The notes under the pieces: model-generated
What the model was told of the DNA's origin: nothing
Databases searched by the model: none
What the model saw: only the letters and a program-made list of their open reading frames with translations
DNA from: JBBROS01 sp965260935
Lineage (GTDB): Bacteria; Pseudomonadota; Alphaproteobacteria; Acetobacterales; Acetobacteraceae
Length of the DNA: 64,000 bases
Direction of reading: 5' to 3'
NCBI GenBank assembly: GCA_965260935.1
Contig: OZ253374.1
Span: forward strand, 62,001-126,000
Program-made: the position numbers and the translations under genes
Part shown: one piece after another, positions 34,420 to 43,178 of the stretch
Numbering within the stretch: position 1 is the first letter of the stretch
Layout: each line of letters starts with the position of its first letter

Positions 34420-36879
34420 ATGAACGCGATCGCCCCCCAGCGCCTCCGCCTCGTCGTGATCGGCAACGGGATGGCCGGCATGAGGACGGTGGAGGAGATC
34501 CTCTCCCGCACGCCGCATAAGTTCAGCATCACCGTGTTCGGCGCAGAGCCGCACCCGAACTACAACCGGATCATGCTGAGCCCGCTGCTCGCCAAGGAGA
34601 AAACCTTCGACGAGATCGTGATCAACACGCATGAATGGTACGAGCGGAACGCCATCGAACTGATCGCCGGCGAGCGCGTCGTGGCTGTCGACCGCGAGGC
34701 CCGCACCGTCACGGGCGAGCGCGGCACGACGCGCTCCTACGACGTGCTGCTGGTCGCCACCGGATCGGACCCGTTCATCATTCCCGTGCCGGGCAAGGAT
34801 CTGCCCGGCGTCATCACGTTCCGCGACGTGGCGGACGTGGACGCGATGCTGGACGCCGCCGGGCGCGGGGGGCGGGCGGTGGTGATCGGCGGCGGCTTGC
34901 TTGGTCTCGAGGCCGCGAACGGGCTGGCGCTGAACGGCATGGACGTGACCGTCATCCACCTGATGCCCACGCTGATGGAGCGCCAGCTTGACGTGACCGC
35001 CGGGGGGATGCTGAAAGCCGACCTCGAAACCCGCGGCATGACAGTACTGACCGCCGCCAACACCAAGGCGCTGCACGGCAACGGCCGCGTCGAGCAGGTG
35101 GAGCTTTCCGACGGGACCATGCTCGGCGCGGACCTGGTCGTGATGGCCGTCGGCATCCGTCCCAACACGGCCCTCGGGCGCGCCATCGGCCTCGAATGCA
35201 AGCGCGGCATCGTCGTTGACGACCAGATGCGCACGAGCGACCCGTCGGTCTTCGCCGTCGGCGAGTGCGTCGAGCACCGCGGCCAGACCTACGGCCTTGT
35301 GGCCCCGTTGTGGGACATGGCCAAGGTTTGCGCCGACGCGGTCTCCGGCGTCGCCGCGACCGCCTTTGCCGGCAGCATCGCCGGCACCCGCCTGAAGGTG
35401 ACCGGAATCGACATGTATTCCGCCGGCGACTTCATGGGCGACGACACGACCGAGGAGGTGGTGTTCCGCGACCCGGCCCGCGGCGTCTACCGCCGGCTCG
35501 TCCTGCGCGGCGACGCGCTGGTTGGCGCCGTGCTCTACGGCGACGCCAAGGACGGCAACTGGTACTTCAACCTGATGCGCGACGCCAAGCCCCTCGCCGG
35601 GCTGCGCGACAGCCTCATCTTCGGCCAGGACCTGGCCAACGCCGCCAGCGGCATCGACCCGAACGCCGCCGTCGCCGCGCTGGCCGACGACGCCGAGGTT
35701 TGCGGCTGCAACGGCGTCTGCAAGAGCACGATCCTGGGCGCTATCGCGAGCAAGGGCCTCACCACGCTGGACGGGGTCCGCGCCCATACCAAGGCCTCCG
35801 CCTCCTGCGGCAGTTGCACCGGCCTGGTCGAGGGATTGCTCGGCGTCGCGCTCGGCGACGGCTACAAGGCCCCCGAGGGCGAGAAGCCGATGTGCGGCTG
35901 CACCGGCCTCGGCCACGACGCCGTGCGCGCCGCCATCGCCGCCCAGGACCTCAAAACCATCCCGGAGGCCATGCAGACCCTTGGCTGGTCCAACGAGGAT
36001 GGCTGCCACGTTTGCCGCCCGGCGCTCAACTACTACCTGCTTTGCGCCTGGCCCGGCGAATACGTCGACGAGGCGCAGAGCCGGTTCGTTAACGAGCGGA
36101 TGCACGCCAACATCCAGAAGGACGGCACCTACTCCGTCGTCCCGCGCATGTGGGGCGGGCTGACCAACAGCCGCGAGCTGCGGGCGATCGCCGACGTGGT
36201 GGACAAGTTCTCGATCCCGACGGTGAAGGTGACGGGCGGCCAGCGCATCGACCTGCTCGGAGTCAAGCGGGAGGACTTGCCCGCGGTCTGGCGGGATCTC
36301 GGCGCCGCCGGCATGGTGTCCGGCCACGCCTACGGCAAGGCGCTGCGGACGGTGAAAACCTGCGTCGGCTCCGAATGGTGCCGCTTCGGCACCCAGGACA
36401 GCACCGGCATGGGCGTGGCGCTCGAGCGCATGACCTGGGGCTCCTGGTTCCCGCACAAGGTCAAGCTCGCCGTTTCCGGCTGCCCGCGCAATTGCGCCGA
36501 GGCCACGATCAAGGATTTCGGCGTCATCGCGGTTGACAGCGGCTGGGAGCTGAGCGTCGGCGGCAACGGCGGCATCCGCCTGCGCGGCACCGAGCCGCTG
36601 GCCAAGGTCGAGACCCCGGAGCAGGTGCTGGAATACGCCGCCGCGTTCCTGCAGCTCTACCGCGAGGACGCCCGCTACCTGGAGCGAACCGCCCCCTGGC
36701 TCGAACGCCGCGGCATCGCCTGGGTGCGCGAGTGCGTGGCGGGCGACGCCGAGAATCGCGCGTTGCTGCAAGGCCGCTTCCTGTTCGCGCAGCAGTTCAT
36801 GCAGCACGACCCCTGGGCCGAGCGCGCGCCGGACAGCAGCATGGCCGCCCCCTACGAAACCCTGGTCCCGGCGGAGTAA
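34420..36879 (+). CDS. nirB: Assimilatory nitrite reductase, large subunit NirB
   Basis: 819-aa NAD(P)H nitrite reductase large subunit, reducing nitrite to ammonium in the cytoplasm. Domains in order: FAD/NAD pyridine oxidoreductase (VVIGNGMAGMRTVEEIL, then VVIGGGLLGLEAANGLAL) and a BFD-like [2Fe-2S] domain with CGCNGVCKSTIL and SCGSCTGLVEGLLG. A second Cys region (MCGCTGLGHDAV ... GCHVCRPALNYYL) follows. The sirohaem/[4Fe-4S] domain comes last, with cluster ligands in VKTCVGSEWCRFGTQDS and SGCPRNCAEATIKD. ATG 34420 has GGAG 9 nt upstream. It is followed at 6 bp by nirD. Confidence 0.96.
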   Translation: MNAIAPQRLRLVVIGNGMAGMRTVEEILSRTPHKFSITVFGAEPHPNYNRIMLSPLLAKEKTFDEIVINTHEWYERNAIELIAGERVVAVDREARTVTGERGTTRSYDVLLVATGSDPFIIPVPGKDLPGVITFRDVADVDAMLDAAGRGGRAVVIGGGLLGLEAANGLALNGMDVTVIHLMPTLMERQLDVTAGGMLKADLETRGMTVLTAANTKALHGNGRVEQVELSDGTMLGADLVVMAVGIRPNTALGRAIGLECKRGIVVDDQMRTSDPSVFAVGECVEHRGQTYGLVAPLWDMAKVCADAVSGVAATAFAGSIAGTRLKVTGIDMYSAGDFMGDDTTEEVVFRDPARGVYRRLVLRGDALVGAVLYGDAKDGNWYFNLMRDAKPLAGLRDSLIFGQDLANAASGIDPNAAVAALADDAEVCGCNGVCKSTILGAIASKGLTTLDGVRAHTKASASCGSCTGLVEGLLGVALGDGYKAPEGEKPMCGCTGLGHDAVRAAIAAQDLKTIPEAMQTLGWSNEDGCHVCRPALNYYLLCAWPGEYVDEAQSRFVNERMHANIQKDGTYSVVPRMWGGLTNSRELRAIADVVDKFSIPTVKVTGGQRIDLLGVKREDLPAVWRDLGAAGMVSGHAYGKALRTVKTCVGSEWCRFGTQDSTGMGVALERMTWGSWFPHKVKLAVSGCPRNCAEATIKDFGVIAVDSGWELSVGGNGGIRLRGTEPLAKVETPEQVLEYAAAFLQLYREDARYLERTAPWLERRGIAWVRECVAGDAENRALLQGRFLFAQQFMQHDPWAERAPDSSMAAPYETLVPAE

Positions 36880-36885
36880 CGGCGC

Positions 36886-37218
36886 ATGGACGGCTTCGGC
36901 CTCGTCTCCCATTGGCTCGACGTGGGCACGCTGGACGACATCCCGCGCCAAGGCGCCCGCGTCGTCGCCACCCACCGCGGCGACGTCGCCGTGTTCCGCA
37001 CGGTGGACGACGCCGTGTTCGCCCTCGACGACCGTTGCCCGCATAAGCAAGGCAAGCTCTCGCAGGGCATCGTCCACGGGCATAACGTGACCTGCCCGCT
37101 GCACAACTGGGTCATCACGCTTGCGGACGGGCAGGCCCGCGCGCCGGACGAGGGCTGCACCCATGTCTTCCGCGCCCGCGTGCTGGAGGGGCGCGTGCAG
37201 GTCGCCCTTTCTGAATGA
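36886..37218 (+). CDS. nirD: Assimilatory nitrite reductase, small subunit NirD (Rieske)
   Basis: 110-aa Rieske-fold subunit that pairs with NirB. Rieske-like motifs are CPHKQGKLSQGIVHG (Cys-x-His) and CPLHNWVITLADGQA (Cys-x-x-His), so both the Cys and His ligands for a [2Fe-2S] cluster appear present. Some NirD proteins lack them. The C-terminus VFRARVLEGRVQVAL is typical. The stop overlaps the nasA start by 4 nt. Confidence 0.93.
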   Translation: MDGFGLVSHWLDVGTLDDIPRQGARVVATHRGDVAVFRTVDDAVFALDDRCPHKQGKLSQGIVHGHNVTCPLHNWVITLADGQARAPDEGCTHVFRARVLEGRVQVALSE

Positions 37219-39854
37219 GCGAGGCCGCACCCCCAGCCGACGTCCGCACCACCTGCCCCTATTGCGGCGTCGGCTGCGGCGTCATCGCCAAGCCCGATGG
37301 CAGCGTCGTTCCCGACCCGGCGCACCCGGCGAACTACGGCCGCATCTGCAGCAAGGGGGCGGCCCTCGCCGAGACCATTGACGACACCGGGCGCCTGCTG
37401 CACCCGGTCGTCGACGGTGCCCGCACCGATTGGGACAGCGCGCTCGGCCTCGTCGCCAGCCGTTTCCGGGACGCCATCGCCGAGCACGGGCCGGACAGCG
37501 TCGCGTTCTATGTCTCCGGCCAATGCCTGACCGAAGACTATTACGTCGCCAACAAGCTGATGAAAGGCTTCATCGGCAGCGGCAACATCGACACCAACTC
37601 GCGCTTGTGCATGGCGTCCTCGGTCGCCGGGCATGTCCGGGCGTTCGGGGCGGACATCGTTCCCGGCGCCTATGAAGACTTGGAGCACGCCAACCTCGTC
37701 GTCCTGGTCGGCAGCAACTTCGCCTGGTGCCATCCGGTGCTGTTCCAGCGGTTGCAGGCCGCCCGGGCCAAGCGCGGCACCCGCGTCGTCGTCGTCGATC
37801 CGCGCCGCACTGCCACCTGCGAGGCTGCCGACCTGCACCTGAAGCTCACGCCGGGCAGCGACGTGGCATTGTTCGCCGGGTTGCTCGCGCACCTCGATGG
37901 GGCCGGCGCGGTCGACCAGGAGTGGGCGGCGGCCAACACCACCGGCCTCCAGCAGGCGCTGGAAGCCGCGCAGGGCATCGACGTCGCTGCCATCACCGGG
38001 CTCGGCCAGACCGACATCGACTTGTTCTACGCCTGGTTCGCCGACGTTCCCCGCACCGTCACCGTCTATTCCCAGGGCGTGAACCAGTCCTCCGCCGGGA
38101 CGGACAAGGTGAACAGCATCATCAACGTGCACCTGGCCACGGGGCGGATCGGCTGCTACGGCGCCGGGCCGTTCAGCGTGACCGGGCAGCCGAACGCGAT
38201 GGGCGGGCGCGAGGTCGGCGGGCTGTCGAATCAGCTCGCCGCCCACATGCGCTTCGACCAGCCGGGCGCCGCCGACCGGGTCCGCCGCTTTTGGCAAGCG
38301 CCCGCGATGGCGACCAAGCCCGGCCTCAAGGCGATCGACCTGTTCGATGCCGTCCACGACGGACAAATCCGCGCGCTCTGGATCATCTGCACCAACCCGG
38401 CCGACAGCTTGCCGCGCGCGGGGCGCGTCCGCGAGGCGCTCGCCCGCTGCCCCTTCGTCGTCGTCAGCGACATCTGGCCGACCGACACCACCCGGCTCGC
38501 CCACGTCGTCCTGCCCGCCGCCGGATGGGGCGAGCGCAGCGGCACCGTCACCAACTCCGAGCGCCGCATCACCCGGCAGCGCGCCTTCCGCCCCGCGCCC
38601 GGCGAGGCGCGCCCCGACTGGTGGATGCTGGCCGAAGTCGGGCGTCGCATGGGCTGGGCCGAGCACTTCGCCTGGCCCAGCGCCGCCGCCGTGTTCCGCG
38701 AGCATGCGGCGCTGACCGCTTTCGAGAACGGCGGCGCCCGCCCGCTCGACCTCGGCGCGCTGGCCGGCATCGCCGACGACGAATACGACGCCATGCCGCC
38801 CCTGCAATGGCCCGCCCCCGCGGGCGGCAAGATTGGCGGACGCTTGTTCGCCAACGGCGGCTTCCCGACCGAGGACGGCTGCGCCCGCATCGTCCCCACG
38901 GTCTGGCGTCCGCCCGCCAACGCCTGCAGCGCCGAATATCCCATGCTGCTCAACACCGGACGCGTGCGCGACCAGTGGCACACCATGACCCGCACCGGCC
39001 TCGTCCCCCGCTTGGTGCAGCACATCGCCGAACCCTTCGCCAGCCTGCACCCGGACGACGCGGCCCGGCTCGGCATCGGCCCGGACGCCCTTGTCAGGCT
39101 CTCCACCGCGCATGGCAGCACCGTGCTGCGCGCCGCCATCGATCCGGGCCAGCGCCCCGGCGACGTGTTCGTCCCCATGCACTGGACCGACGCCTTCAGC
39201 TCCGCCGGCCCGATTGGCGCACTGGTCGCCCCCGATGTCGACCCGGTGTCCGGCCAGCCCGAACTGAAGGCCACGCCGCTGGCCGTCAGCCCCGTCCCTA
39301 CCGCCTGGCGCGGCCTGCTGCTGCATGCCCACGCGGTCCGCCCGGAGCGGACGACTTGGTCGCGTATCCCGATCGAGCACGGCCACGCGTTCCACCTCGC
39401 CAGCCCCGAGCCCTTGCCGGACACCGCATCGCTCGCCACCTTTGCCCATTCACTGATGGCAGCGGGCGAGGCGGAGATCATGGAGATGGCGGACTCGAGC
39501 CGCGGCGTTTGGCGATTCGCCGCCATGCGAGAGGGCCGCCTGCTCGCCTGCCTGTATCTGACCAGCCGCGACGCAGCCCTGCCGTCGCACCAGGCCCTGT
39601 CCGCGCTGCTGGCCGGACCGATCGCCGACAACGCGCGCCGCTCCGTGCTCGCCGGCGGCGGCCCGGTCGGCGAGCCGGAAAAGCTCGTTTGCGCCTGCTT
39701 CTCCGTCGGTCTCGAAACCTTGCGCGGGGCCATCGTCGGGCAGCATCTCGCCACCGTGGCCGAGGTCGGGGCCGCCCTGCGCGCCGGCACGAACTGCGGG
39801 TCCTGCATCCCCGAACTCAAGGAAATCCTCCGTGACCAACTCGCCCCGGCCTGA
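37215..39854 (+). CDS. nasA: Assimilatory nitrate reductase catalytic subunit NasA/NasC with C-terminal BFD-like domain
   Basis: 879-aa molybdopterin (bis-MGD) enzyme reducing nitrate to nitrite in the cytoplasm; there is no Tat signal. The N-terminal [4Fe-4S] ligands are TTCPYCGVGCGVI and GRICSKG. The Mo-cofactor region includes NSRLCMASSVAGH (probable Cys ligand), GSNFAWCHPV, and VYSQGVNQSSAGTDKVN. The molydopterin dinucleotide-binding domain is near VPTVWRPP to VLRAAIDPGQRPGDVFVPMHW. The last 60 residues form a BFD-like cluster domain (LVCACFSVGLETLRGAI, GTNCGSCIPELKEIL), as in alphaproteobacterial single-chain enzymes. It overlaps cobA by 23 nt. Confidence 0.95.
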   Translation: MSEAAPPADVRTTCPYCGVGCGVIAKPDGSVVPDPAHPANYGRICSKGAALAETIDDTGRLLHPVVDGARTDWDSALGLVASRFRDAIAEHGPDSVAFYVSGQCLTEDYYVANKLMKGFIGSGNIDTNSRLCMASSVAGHVRAFGADIVPGAYEDLEHANLVVLVGSNFAWCHPVLFQRLQAARAKRGTRVVVVDPRRTATCEAADLHLKLTPGSDVALFAGLLAHLDGAGAVDQEWAAANTTGLQQALEAAQGIDVAAITGLGQTDIDLFYAWFADVPRTVTVYSQGVNQSSAGTDKVNSIINVHLATGRIGCYGAGPFSVTGQPNAMGGREVGGLSNQLAAHMRFDQPGAADRVRRFWQAPAMATKPGLKAIDLFDAVHDGQIRALWIICTNPADSLPRAGRVREALARCPFVVVSDIWPTDTTRLAHVVLPAAGWGERSGTVTNSERRITRQRAFRPAPGEARPDWWMLAEVGRRMGWAEHFAWPSAAAVFREHAALTAFENGGARPLDLGALAGIADDEYDAMPPLQWPAPAGGKIGGRLFANGGFPTEDGCARIVPTVWRPPANACSAEYPMLLNTGRVRDQWHTMTRTGLVPRLVQHIAEPFASLHPDDAARLGIGPDALVRLSTAHGSTVLRAAIDPGQRPGDVFVPMHWTDAFSSAGPIGALVAPDVDPVSGQPELKATPLAVSPVPTAWRGLLLHAHAVRPERTTWSRIPIEHGHAFHLASPEPLPDTASLATFAHSLMAAGEAEIMEMADSSRGVWRFAAMREGRLLACLYLTSRDAALPSHQALSALLAGPIADNARRSVLAGGGPVGEPEKLVCACFSVGLETLRGAIVGQHLATVAEVGAALRAGTNCGSCIPELKEILRDQLAPA

Positions 39855-40848
39855 GCCGGCCCTCTCGCTCCTGCTGGCCGGACGGACGGTGCTGGTCGTC
39901 GGCCCCGCGCCTGCCGAGGCCGCCGCGATGCGGGACGCCGGCGCCGCCGTGCGCGAGATCGGCCTGTCCGCGCCCATCGACCTTTCCGGCGTCGCCCTGG
40001 TGCTCGCCCCTCCCGGCCATCCGGCGCTCGCCGCCGCGGCCCAGCAAGGCGTGCTCGCCAGCGCGCTCCCCGCCCGCGCGCGGCAAGGCCGGGCCAGCCT
40101 GGTCGGCGCAGGGCCGGGAGCCGCCGACTTGCTGACCGTCCGCGCGGCCGATGCCCTGCGCAGCGCCGACGTCGTGCTGTATGACAAGCTCGTCGGCCCA
40201 GACATCCTGGCCCTGGCCCGCCCAGGCGCGCGCATGATCGACGTCGGCAAGCGCTGCGGGCGGCACGAGATGACCCAGGCCGCCATCAACGCCCTGATCG
40301 TCGAACGCGCCCAGGCCGGCGACCACGTCGTCCGCTTGAAAGGCGGCGACCCGTTCATCTTCGGGCGCGGCGGCGAGGAACTCGAAAGCCTTCGCGCCGC
40401 CGGAGTCGAAACCGAGGTCATCCCCGGGATCACCGCGGCCCTCGCGACCGCCGCCCGCCTGGGCATTCCGCTGACCCATCGGGGCGCCGCGCGCAGCCTG
40501 CACCTCATCACGGCCCACGGCGCGGACGACCGTTTGCCGGAGCACGACTGGTCCGCCCTGGCCCGCGCCGGAGGCACGCTCGCCGTCTACATGGGCGTCA
40601 GGACCCTCCCGTTGCTCGCAGCCCGGCTGATCGCCGCCGGCATGGACCCGTCCACCCCGGCGATTGCCGTCGAGAACGCCTCCCTGCCCAACGAGCGCCG
40701 GCTTCGTGCCGACTTGTCCGGGATCGCCGCCACTGTTTCCGACGCGTCAATCGACGGGCCGACGCTCGTGCTGATCGGCGCGGTCGTCGCGCTGGGCGAC
40801 GCGCGCGAGGCCGCAGCGCCCGGCCAGGAGCGGCGCGTTGCCGCCTGA
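39832..40848 (+). CDS. cobA: Uroporphyrinogen-III C-methyltransferase (SUMT) with vestigial N-terminal domain, CysG/CobA-like
   Basis: 338-aa enzyme making precorrin-2 for the sirohaem of NirB. The SUMT domain starts near residue 85: SLVGAGPGAADLLTVRAADALRSADVVLYDKLV, GKRCGRHEMTQAAIN, VVRLKGGDPFIFGRGGEEL, VIPGITAALA, and GIPLTHRGAARS. The first 80 residues (LLLAGRTVLVVGPAPAEAAAMRDAG) look like a shortened remnant of the precorrin-2 dehydrogenase domain of CysG; ferrochelatase activity is probably absent. The GTG start is preceded by AAGGAAATCC and overlaps nasA. Confidence 0.9.
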   Translation: MTNSPRPEPALSLLLAGRTVLVVGPAPAEAAAMRDAGAAVREIGLSAPIDLSGVALVLAPPGHPALAAAAQQGVLASALPARARQGRASLVGAGPGAADLLTVRAADALRSADVVLYDKLVGPDILALARPGARMIDVGKRCGRHEMTQAAINALIVERAQAGDHVVRLKGGDPFIFGRGGEELESLRAAGVETEVIPGITAALATAARLGIPLTHRGAARSLHLITAHGADDRLPEHDWSALARAGGTLAVYMGVRTLPLLAARLIAAGMDPSTPAIAVENASLPNERRLRADLSGIAATVSDASIDGPTLVLIGAVVALGDAREAAAPGQERRVAA

Positions 40849-41860
40849 TGCCCTGCCCGAGCGCCCGAAGCACCGTCCCGATCCGGCTGCCGTCCTTTCG
40901 GAACACCCGTTCGCGCAATATGTCCGCACGCTCGGACGAGGCCCCGGCCGCTCTCGGGCATTGACCCGGGACGAGGCCCGCGCCGCCCTTGGCATGGTGC
41001 TCCGGGGCGAAGCCGATCCGCACCAGGTCGGCGCGTTCCTCATGCTGCTGCGTTACCGGGGCGAGGACGCTGACGAGATCGCCGGGCTGGTGGAAGCGGC
41101 CCGGCACGAGTTCGGCGCGGGCTTGCCCGCGGGCGCGGCACAGGTCGCGCTTGACTGGCCGAGTTACGGGGCCGGGCGGACGCGCGGCGCTCCGTGGTTC
41201 CTCCTGGCCGCCCTCGCCTTGGCCCGCGCCGGGCATCGTATCCTGATGCACGGCAGCAACGAGTTCACCCGCGGCACGCCGGTGACCGGGGCTCTTTCTG
41301 TCCTCGGCTTGCCTGTTTGCGGAAGCAAGGCCGAAGCCGCCCAGCAACTTGAGGCCGTCAATTTCGCCTACTTGCCGCTCGCCGCCCTATGCCCGGCATT
41401 CGACAACCTGCTCCGCCTCCGCAACCTGCTGGGCCTGCGCTCCCCCATCAACACCGCCGCCCGCCTGCTCAACCCGTTCGATGCCCCGGCCAGCGTGGAT
41501 GGCGTGTTCCATCCGCCCTACATCGCGCTGCACCTCAACGCCTCCGAACTGCTCGGCCGCAACCGCCTCTTGGTCGTGAAAGGCGGCGGAGGCGAGGCGG
41601 AACGGAACCCGGCCAAGCCCATGCAGGCGCACTGGCTGGACCAAGCCGCAGGACGCGGCGAGATCGAGTTGCCGGCTTTGCCCATTCCCGAGACCGAAGC
41701 CAGCCTCTCCGACGCTTGGCGCACGGGAACAGGCCCCGGCGCCGCAATCGCGCAGGCGACGACCGCACTCGGGCTGCTCGCCTTGGGCAAGGCGACGGCC
41801 GCCGCCGAGGCCGACGCGCAAGCCAGGCAGATCTGGCGAGAAAGGCTGAACCCCCTTTAG
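40838..41860 (+). CDS. ybiB: TrpD2/YbiB-like glycosyltransferase-fold protein (anthranilate phosphoribosyltransferase family)
   Basis: 340-aa protein of the TrpD/thymidine phosphorylase fold. The N-terminal helices (RALTRDEARAALGMVLRGEADPHQVGAFLMLLRYRGED) and the PRPP-loop region (ILMHGSNEFTRGTPVT) are recognisable. LLGLRSPINTAARLLNPFDAP and LVVKGGGGEAERNP are typical of YbiB, a nucleic-acid-binding paralogue with no proven transferase activity. This gene is a common final member of alphaproteobacterial nas operons, for unknown reasons. A TTG start overlaps the cobA stop; its 3' end overlaps the convergent SCO gene by 4 nt. Confidence 0.85.
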   Translation: MPPDALPERPKHRPDPAAVLSEHPFAQYVRTLGRGPGRSRALTRDEARAALGMVLRGEADPHQVGAFLMLLRYRGEDADEIAGLVEAARHEFGAGLPAGAAQVALDWPSYGAGRTRGAPWFLLAALALARAGHRILMHGSNEFTRGTPVTGALSVLGLPVCGSKAEAAQQLEAVNFAYLPLAALCPAFDNLLRLRNLLGLRSPINTAARLLNPFDAPASVDGVFHPPYIALHLNASELLGRNRLLVVKGGGGEAERNPAKPMQAHWLDQAAGRGEIELPALPIPETEASLSDAWRTGTGPGAAIAQATTALGLLALGKATAAAEADAQARQIWRERLNPL

Positions 41861-42453
41861 CCCATCAGGCTCCGCAGCTTCGCGGCAATAGCGTCCGGGG
41901 CCGACTGGTGGGTGAAGTTGGCGACGAACTGCCCCTTCGGGTTCATCACGTAGATGATGCTGCTGTGGTCCATCGCGTAATCCCCGCCGGACTCGTCGTG
42001 CCGCTTGTAATAAACCCGGTAGGCCCGGGCCGCCGCGGCGATCTGCTCCGGGCTGCCGCTAAGCCCGGTGATCGGCGCGTCGAAGCCGCTGACGTAGTTG
42101 CGCATCACTTGCGGCGTGTCCCGCTCCGGGTCGACCGTGATGAACACCGCGGCCACGTTCTTGCTCGCGTCCGGGCCAAGCTCGTCCAGCGCGCCGGCCA
42201 TGTCCTGCAGCGCCGTCGGGCACGCGTCCGGGCAATGGGTGTAGCCGAAATAGACCAGCATCCAGCGCCCGCGGAAATCCTGGTCCGTGACCACGCGCCC
42301 GCCCGCGGCCTCGAGCTGGAAAGGGCCGCCGATGGGAATGGGCTGGAGCTTCTGCTCGTCCCGCGCCGAGGAAAGCCACGCGCCCGCGCCTAATAACCCC
42401 AGCGCCAGCACGCCGCTTGGCGCCAGCAGCAGCAGCCTGCGCCGGTTCGTCAC
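41857..42453 (-). CDS. SCO1/SenC/PrrC copper chaperone
   Basis: 198-aa membrane-anchored, thioredoxin-fold protein that delivers Cu to the CuA site of cytochrome oxidase. The N-terminal helix is LLLLAPSGVLALGLLGAGAWL. The copper motif C-x3-C is in FGYTHCPDACPTALQDM and the conserved His is in AMDHSSIIYVMNPKG; VFITVDPERDTPQVMRNY is the family strand. The start overlaps the PCuAC stop (ATGA), so the pair is translationally coupled. No oxidase genes are in the window. Confidence 0.93.
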   Translation of the reverse strand: MTNRRRLLLLAPSGVLALGLLGAGAWLSSARDEQKLQPIPIGGPFQLEAAGGRVVTDQDFRGRWMLVYFGYTHCPDACPTALQDMAGALDELGPDASKNVAAVFITVDPERDTPQVMRNYVSGFDAPITGLSGSPEQIAAAARAYRVYYKRHDESGGDYAMDHSSIIYVMNPKGQFVANFTHQSAPDAIAAKLRSLMG

Positions 42454-42953
42454 GACTTGTGTCCCGTCATCGCACCATGATCCATGCCCGGCCCGCGGGC
42501 GCCGATCGGAGCAACCTTAAACTCCACGGTCATCGGCGGGGAATGCTCGAACGTGAGCTGCACAGGGACTGTCTGGCCGGCAACGAGCGGCTGCTTGAGG
42601 CCCGTCAGCATGAGATGATAACCGCCCGGCTCCAGCGGCGTGGGCTGGCCAGCCGGCAGCACGAGGCCCTGCCCGAGCTGGCGCATACGCATCACCCCGT
42701 TGTCCATCGACATCTCGTGCACCTCGACGCCGGCGGCAATCGGGCTGCTGCCGCCAAGCAGACGGTCGGCAGCCGGGCTGGTCAGCGTCACGTAGGCGGC
42801 CCCGACCTTCTGGCCAGGAGCCGTGGCGCGTGCCCAGGGCTGCCGTACCTGAATCCCGGCTGTTTCAGCGACAAGCGCCACCAAGGGGTGTGCTTGGCCG
42901 GCAACGCAGAAGAACGGGAAAAGCAGCCCGGCAGCAAGGAGCAGACGGCGCAT
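42450..42953 (-). CDS. PCu(A)C periplasmic copper chaperone
   Basis: 167-aa exported copper chaperone (DUF461/PCuAC) that works with SCO in CuA assembly. The signal peptide is MRRLLLAAGLLFPFFCVAGQA. The core starts IQVRQPWARATAPGQKVGAAYVTL. The Cu(I) ligands H(M)x10Mx21HxM are visible: VEVHEMSMDNGVMRMRQL, then GGYHLMLTGLKQPL. ATG 42953 has GGAGG 8 nt upstream, so the longer open frame to 43049 is not used. The C-terminus has MDHGAMTGHKS, which may add Met/His ligands. Confidence 0.93.
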   Translation of the reverse strand: MRRLLLAAGLLFPFFCVAGQAHPLVALVAETAGIQVRQPWARATAPGQKVGAAYVTLTSPAADRLLGGSSPIAAGVEVHEMSMDNGVMRMRQLGQGLVLPAGQPTPLEPGGYHLMLTGLKQPLVAGQTVPVQLTFEHSPPMTVEFKVAPIGARGPGMDHGAMTGHKS

Positions 42954-43128
42954 TGATGAACCTCCAAGTCTGATGCGATGCGCTGAAACGTGCGCGTTAT
43001 GCCGGCATCCTTCAAGCCGCCTGTAAGGACGGCTGACAACAGGGTTCAAGGGCGGAGAACTTGAGCCAGGCCGCGATCAACTTCGAACCGCCTGAACCAA
43101 AGCCCCGCGAGCGTCTCGACAAAACAAA

Positions 43129-43140
43129 ACGTTATAACGT
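43129..43140 (+). promoter_or_regulatory. Zur-like operator upstream of znuA
   Basis: ACGTTATAACGT is a perfect 12-bp palindrome in an AT-rich patch 38 bp before the znuA start. Proteobacterial Zur boxes are AT-rich palindromes centred on GTTATNNATAAC-like cores. It also lies between znuA and the divergent copper-chaperone operon. Confidence 0.6.
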
Positions 43141-43178
43141 ATCAAAACGGCGAACCTGATTGAGAAGGCCGTTCTCCC

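Noticed and set aside
34297..37230. 977-codon open frame on the minus strand across nirB
   Set aside because: Antisense shadow of the well-supported nirB and nirD; its composition is His/Gly/Arg-rich with no domain, a known effect of high GC.
36852..39449. 865-codon minus-strand open frame across nasA
   Set aside because: Shadow of nasA; no recognisable motif.
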